From NCBI GenBank assembly GCA_002305045.1, contig DBPX01000016.1, positions 245,872 through 309,871 of the forward strand: DNA of 64,000 nt. The letters run 5' to 3'. Shown in pieces: positions 58,765-64,000 of the stretch (position 1 is the first letter of the stretch; each line of letters starts with the position of its first letter). Source of the DNA: Ruminococcus sp. UBA1409 (GTDB taxonomy: Bacteria; Bacillota; Clostridia; Oscillospirales; Ruminococcaceae). The position numbers and the translations under genes are program-made. The notes under the pieces are model-generated. The model worked only from the letters and a program-made list of their open reading frames with translations. It was not told the DNA's origin and did no database searches.

Positions 58765-59457
58765 TTACTGCTTGCGGGGGTCGATGTACTTAGCGGCATC
58801 GTCAAATCTGCCGTAATGACCCATAGCCTTGTTGTATGCGGTTGTAGGATCGTCGCCCTTCTTGATGAAGTCTGTCATCTTGCCAAGCGAGACAAACTCA
58901 TAGCCTATAACCTGATCGTCCTCGTCAAGAGCCATCCTTGTGACATAGCCCTCAGCCATCTCAAGATATCTGACTCCCTTTGCCTTGGTGCCGTACATCG
59001 TTCCGACCTGGCTTCTTGTACCCTTGCCGAGATCCTCAAGACCCGCGCCAATGGAAAGACCGTCCTCAGAGAAGGCGGACTGGCTTCTGCCGTAAGCGAT
59101 CTGAAGGAAAAGCTCACGCATAGCGGTGTTTATGGCGTCGCAGACAAGGTCGGTGTTAAGAGCCTCCAAAACGGTCTTGCCGGGAAGTATCTCAGCAGCC
59201 ATGGCCGCAGAGTGGGTCATACCGGAGCAGCCGATGGTCTCAACCAGAGCCTCCTCAATGATGCCCTCCTTAATGTTCAGGGAAAGCTTGCAAGCTCCCT
59301 GCTGAGGCGCGCACCAGCCGATACCGTGGGTAAAGCCGCTGATGTCCTTGATTTCCTTGGACTGAACCCACTTGCCCTCCTCGGGGATCGGAGCAGGACC
59401 GTGCTTGGGACCTTTAGCCACACAGCACATCTGTTCAACTTCGCGTGAATAATTCAT
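58765..59457 (-). CDS. NifU/IscU-like iron-sulfur assembly scaffold protein
   Basis: The 230-residue protein aligns with the scaffold fold: Cys49 and Cys56 in GWCAPQQGAC, Cys77 in ETIGCSGMTHSAAMAAEIL (compare the GCGAAIASSS block of IscU) and Cys106 in DLVCDAIN. It has an extra N-terminal Cys pair (Cys11-Cys12) and a C-terminal extension of about 80 residues absent from IscU. AAAGGAG precedes the ATG. It is the first gene of the two-gene unit with the GGGtGRT protein. No nifS or suf gene is nearby. Confidence 0.9.
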   Translation of the reverse strand: MNYSREVEQMCCVAKGPKHGPAPIPEEGKWVQSKEIKDISGFTHGIGWCAPQQGACKLSLNIKEGIIEEALVETIGCSGMTHSAAMAAEILPGKTVLEALNTDLVCDAINTAMRELFLQIAYGRSQSAFSEDGLSIGAGLEDLGKGTRSQVGTMYGTKAKGVRYLEMAEGYVTRMALDEDDQVIGYEFVSLGKMTDFIKKGDDPTTAYNKAMGHYGRFDDAAKYIDPRKQ

Positions 59458-59547
59458 AAGATAAAATCTCCTTTCGATTATCTTGGAACACAGTGTTATT
59501 ATACATCATTTTGTCCGTTTTGACAAGCTATTTTTGATAATCTTTTT
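59441..59547 (-). repeat. Promoter-start segment, intact copy (direct repeat A)
   Basis: This segment contains the scaffold gene promoter, ribosome binding site and first codons. It is repeated in the same orientation at 61695-61801: the ends (TGAATAATTCATAA with the start codon; TTTGACAAGC and CAATCTTTTT/TAATCTTTTT at the promoter end) match closely, while the middle has diverged. Confidence 0.7.
59498..59526 (-). promoter_or_regulatory. Sigma-A promoter of the scaffold-GGGtGRT unit
   Basis: On the minus strand TTGTCA (59521-59526), 17 bp, perfect TATAAT (59498-59503). Confidence 0.8.
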
Positions 59548-59802
59548 TAGCACGCAAGACTCATATATACAGTCGCTCCGCCCTGACAGCATACTTAGTC
59601 TTGCATCCGCAAGCGTTATAAACCCATCATTATGCCTGATCCGCACGGTTTATAAGCTTATTTCTAATTGCGACAATGCTTAGTTATGTATAATTTGCAT
59701 CCGCATATACGCCAAGCGAAAAAAACTGCAAAAAAGGCGAGAGCCGTGAAATGCCCTCGCCCGAACCGCTGCGTGCTGAAAAGCAGCAGCTTGATATTGC
59801 GG
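59548..59802. other. Gene-free stretch between the scaffold promoter and the AT-rich island
   Basis: No gene. It contains GCAAGACT/AGTCTTGC arms (near 59554-59606) and the terminator of the lipoprotein gene at 59730-59761. Confidence 0.4.
59730..59761 (-). terminator. Intrinsic terminator after the lipoprotein gene
   Basis: On the minus strand GGCGAGGGC pairs with GCTCTCGCC (one mismatch), followed by six T. Confidence 0.85.
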
Positions 59803-60669
59803 TTATTCCTCCACGCCGGGATTATCTTCCACGGCAGGAGCCTGCGCTTGCGAAAGCTCATAATCTCCTGAGGCATACGCCTGTATCTTGCCCTTCATCG
59901 CCGCCTTTGCCTCAAGGCTCATCGGCGCTGCGTTGTAATACGGCACTCTTGACTCAACATCGGCAGCGGTTATCCCGTTTGAAATGTAATCCGATATCGG
60001 ATGAGAATATATCCAATACAGTGAGTAGAGGTTGTCGCCCTTTCTTATAGCGGTTTCACTTGCAAAGTGCGCGGCTACGGCCTCCGTATCATCAGAAAGA
60101 ATCAAATCTATCTCCTCGTCGGTAAAATCATCCTCTCGTCCGTTTCTTAGACCCACCAATATTTCACGGACTGTTTCATCAGGCACATCAAAATACCTTA
60201 TAAACGAATAAAGATTTGCAGCTTCGTCAATGGCGGTGTAATCTGAATATCCGGTAGATGTAGAATATGCCCATTCAATCGCCGTGTCATATCCAACATA
60301 TTCAAGGAAGGAAATATTAATGCCATTCAGTTTTGAGTTCACGATTGAAACAATGTACGAATTTCCATCTCCTCCTCCACTTATTGATAGTTCAGGCATA
60401 ACCTCATAATTCGCCGGTTCTATGTCATTCCAGTCAACAGGTTCTTCTTTTTCCTCAGTCGATTCTTCCGGGACGTCCTCTATTATGTCCTCACTCAATA
60501 TCGGTTCATCAACAGGCTCAGTCTGTTCTGAAGAGGTGTTCTCGGTTACTGCCGGCTCTGTTCCAGGAGCATCAATGTTGTTCTGAGCCGTATTCGCACA
60601 GCCGAAAAGCATTGTAGCTGCTACAACTAAAGACAGCATAATACAAAATACTCGAGTAATTTTAAGCAT
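59803..60669 (-). CDS. Putative lipoprotein, unknown function
   Basis: The 288-residue protein has a lipoprotein signal peptide with lipobox LFGC (lipid Cys at 24). A Glu/Thr/Pro-rich spacer follows (about residues 30-80), then a folded domain (about 85-270) I do not recognise. The spacer suggests it crosses the wall. AGGAGG precedes the ATG. It lies 12 bases after the M23 peptidase gene in the same direction, so the two are one unit. Its codons are richer in A and T than the flanking genes. Confidence 0.75.
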   Translation of the reverse strand: MLKITRVFCIMLSLVVAATMLFGCANTAQNNIDAPGTEPAVTENTSSEQTEPVDEPILSEDIIEDVPEESTEEKEEPVDWNDIEPANYEVMPELSISGGGDGNSYIVSIVNSKLNGINISFLEYVGYDTAIEWAYSTSTGYSDYTAIDEAANLYSFIRYFDVPDETVREILVGLRNGREDDFTDEEIDLILSDDTEAVAAHFASETAIRKGDNLYSLYWIYSHPISDYISNGITAADVESRVPYYNAAPMSLEAKAAMKGKIQAYASGDYELSQAQAPAVEDNPGVEE

Positions 60670-60681
60670 CTTTTCTCCTCC

Positions 60682-61605
60682 TTATGATGTAAATGATATG
60701 CCATGAAATACAAGTGTCGGGTCTATTGTATTGTCTTCGTCAAGGTCCGTGCCGGCATAAGCGCCAATAGTGTTGATATCATAATGCAAATGATACGCGC
60801 CCGGACTACCTTCATCACTAACAGTGCCTATTTCTTCTCCTGTATTTACGATATCGCCACACTGCAACCCATTATCGTCAATATACATATGTAAAAATCT
60901 ACTTGTGTATCCATTCCCGTGATCAATAGCAACGCATGTGGTCACATTATCTGAAAACAATTCGTTTTTAATCACCTCACCAGACAAAGTATTATATACA
61001 GGGTACCCCTCTATTTCGCCCGGTGTACCGGTTGTAATGTCAATGGCATAATGATAGTCGCCATTTCCACGATACTCGCCATACAGGCTAGATAGATATG
61101 TTGCCATATAGGGAGACTTAAACATATACTCAAATGGTGATGATGCAGACACTGTATATGTTCCAGTAATAGTTATATCCTCATCAGATGTGTTCTGTAC
61201 TCTGAATTGATGCACTCCAAGGTATATAACTGATAGCGTAGTAGATAAGCTACCATTATTTCTTGTATAGTTTAAAAAAGTATTTTTAGGTGTTAGTAAA
61301 CCTATCTTTACACTTGCGTCTGTAGGCGTATATGACATGTTAAATGTGACAGTATCTCCTTCAGACATGAAAATCTTTGTTGCACCGGTTAACGTCTCTC
61401 CAGCCCCAACCGTCCAGTTAACACTATACGTCTTATTCATTACAAGAGAATACATATCCGGTTCTTGAAGTTCAATAACCTCTCCTACCTGATCTGCATC
61501 AGTGTTAACTTTCTCATCATGTGGCTCGTCAACAGCAATAGTGTTTACTGTTAGGCTCATGATGATCAGTATTACGATTATGCCGAGGTAAAATTTGTTT
61601 TTCAC
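60682..61605 (-). CDS. Secreted M23-family (LytM) peptidase
   Basis: The 307-residue protein has an N-terminal signal peptide (hydrophobic residues 7-24, cleavage likely after Ala) and a beta-rich middle (about 50-150). A C-terminal M23 zinc peptidase domain follows with HYAIDI (His-x-x-x-Asp) and HLHYDI (His-x-His); GNGYTSRFLHM lies between. M23 enzymes cut peptidoglycan cross-bridges. The start is GTG at 61605 with AAAAGGA upstream. The gene is markedly AT-richer than its surroundings (AAT, ATA, TTA and AGT codons), which suggests acquisition. The lipoprotein follows it. Confidence 0.86.
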   Translation of the reverse strand: MKNKFYLGIIVILIIMSLTVNTIAVDEPHDEKVNTDADQVGEVIELQEPDMYSLVMNKTYSVNWTVGAGETLTGATKIFMSEGDTVTFNMSYTPTDASVKIGLLTPKNTFLNYTRNNGSLSTTLSVIYLGVHQFRVQNTSDEDITITGTYTVSASSPFEYMFKSPYMATYLSSLYGEYRGNGDYHYAIDITTGTPGEIEGYPVYNTLSGEVIKNELFSDNVTTCVAIDHGNGYTSRFLHMYIDDNGLQCGDIVNTGEEIGTVSDEGSPGAYHLHYDINTIGAYAGTDLDEDNTIDPTLVFHGISFTS

Positions 61606-61690
61606 ATTTGATCATTCCTTTTCTTGTATTATACAATAATAATCTTATGTGCATCGTGCATCACAGACTATTAATTAGTACCTAATATTT

Positions 61691-61711
61691 TTATTCGCAT
61701 GAATAATTCAT
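61691..61711 (-). pseudogene. Six-codon remnant of the scaffold gene start
   Basis: After a GAAAGGAG site the ATG opens MNYSCE and then stops. The intact scaffold gene starts MNYSRE: the first four codons are the same, then CGC has become TGC, and the match ends right after the sixth codon. It reads as a truncated copy, although a leader peptide cannot be excluded. Confidence 0.6.
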
Positions 61712-61801
61712 AAATGTAAACTCCTTTCAGTATTCTCTAAACGCATATCCATATTTTACACCAGTTTTCACGGTTTGACAAGCCTTTTTGCCAATCTTTT
61801 T
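61695..61801 (-). repeat. Promoter-start segment, second copy (direct repeat B)
   Basis: This is a diverged copy of 59441-59547 in the same orientation, now lying upstream of the M23 gene. Similarity stops on both sides of the segment. Confidence 0.7.
61753..61781 (-). promoter_or_regulatory. Promoter of the M23-lipoprotein unit (copied)
   Basis: On the minus strand TTGTCA (61776-61781), 17 bp, TAAAAT (61753-61758). The -35 and spacing equal those of the scaffold promoter. Confidence 0.7.

Positions 61802-64000
<2,199 letters not shown>

Noticed and set aside
59548..59729. Small RNA or tRNA gene upstream of the scaffold promoter
   Set aside because: Several inverted segments exist, but no tRNA cloverleaf features or promoter-terminator pair could be made out.

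Overview
The window reads as chromosomal DNA of a spore-forming, low-to-mid GC Firmicute of the class Clostridia, most like a gut Oscillospiraceae/Ruminococcaceae lineage. The support is: dipicolinate synthase genes dpaA-dpaB and a 29-codon spoVM (endospore formation); the Firmicutes-type block remA-gmk-rpoZ-priA-def-fmt-rsmB-rlmN-prpC-prkC-rsgA; a GGGtGRT protein next to a NifU-like scaffold; DUF1846; a giant 2-hydroxyacyl-CoA dehydratase activase; strong AGGAGG-type ribosome binding sites; and many near-consensus sigma-A promoters with 17-bp spacers. I cannot name a species. No rRNA, tRNA, CRISPR array, intact insertion sequence or prophage was seen.

Layout. 1-1.7 kb: maf (5' end outside the window), a small unknown protein and a lipid-kinase gene. 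1.8-7 kb, minus strand: a MacB-like ABC exporter, then rpiB, tsaB, tsaE and a dCMP deaminase. 7.1-11.4 kb, plus strand: rsmE, an acidic Cys-rich membrane protein, metF, a stand-alone cobalamin/methionine-synthase reactivation-domain protein, a small membrane protein and a flavin reductase. 11.4-15.5 kb, minus: a GH95 lipoprotein and an ArgC homologue whose catalytic Cys is an Ala. 15.6-18.3 kb: an ECF sigma factor with its membrane-anchored partner. 18.3-22.6 kb, minus: a divergent type IIA topoisomerase pair. 22.8-32.2 kb, plus: GH43, GH31, the activase and YbaK. 32.2-33.1 kb, minus: a cupin gene behind a consensus promoter flanked by two inverted repeats, and an Rrf2 regulator. 33.3-37.2 kb, plus: CapA, a methyltransferase and guaA. 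37.2-37.9 kb: a scar with the tail of an iron alcohol dehydrogenase and a multi-hairpin element. 37.9-38.9 kb, minus: three small unknown proteins. 38.9-43.4 kb: phosphoesterase, araD, DUF1846 and dpaAB. 43.5-56.6 kb, minus: the housekeeping operon ending in spoVM. 56.9 kb to the end: an HD protein, the GGGtGRT/scaffold pair, an AT-rich two-gene island (M23 peptidase plus lipoprotein) bounded by duplicated promoter DNA, and a GH2 beta-galactosidase that runs off the right edge.

How the genes fit. Most genes are housekeeping (tRNA t6A modification, rRNA methylation, N-formyl-Met handling, replication restart, GMP synthesis, topology control, one-carbon metabolism). The accessory theme is plant-polysaccharide sugars: GH95, GH43, GH31 and GH2 enzymes plus AraD suggest use of xyloglucan or arabinoxylan oligosaccharides, with GH95 secreted and the others apparently cytoplasmic. 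The less ordinary parts are the GGGtGRT/scaffold module with its copied promoter upstream of the AT-rich island, the cupin promoter with paired operators, the Cys-less ArgC, the Cys-rich acidic membrane protein, the tandem-hairpin leader of the activase and the scar after guaA.
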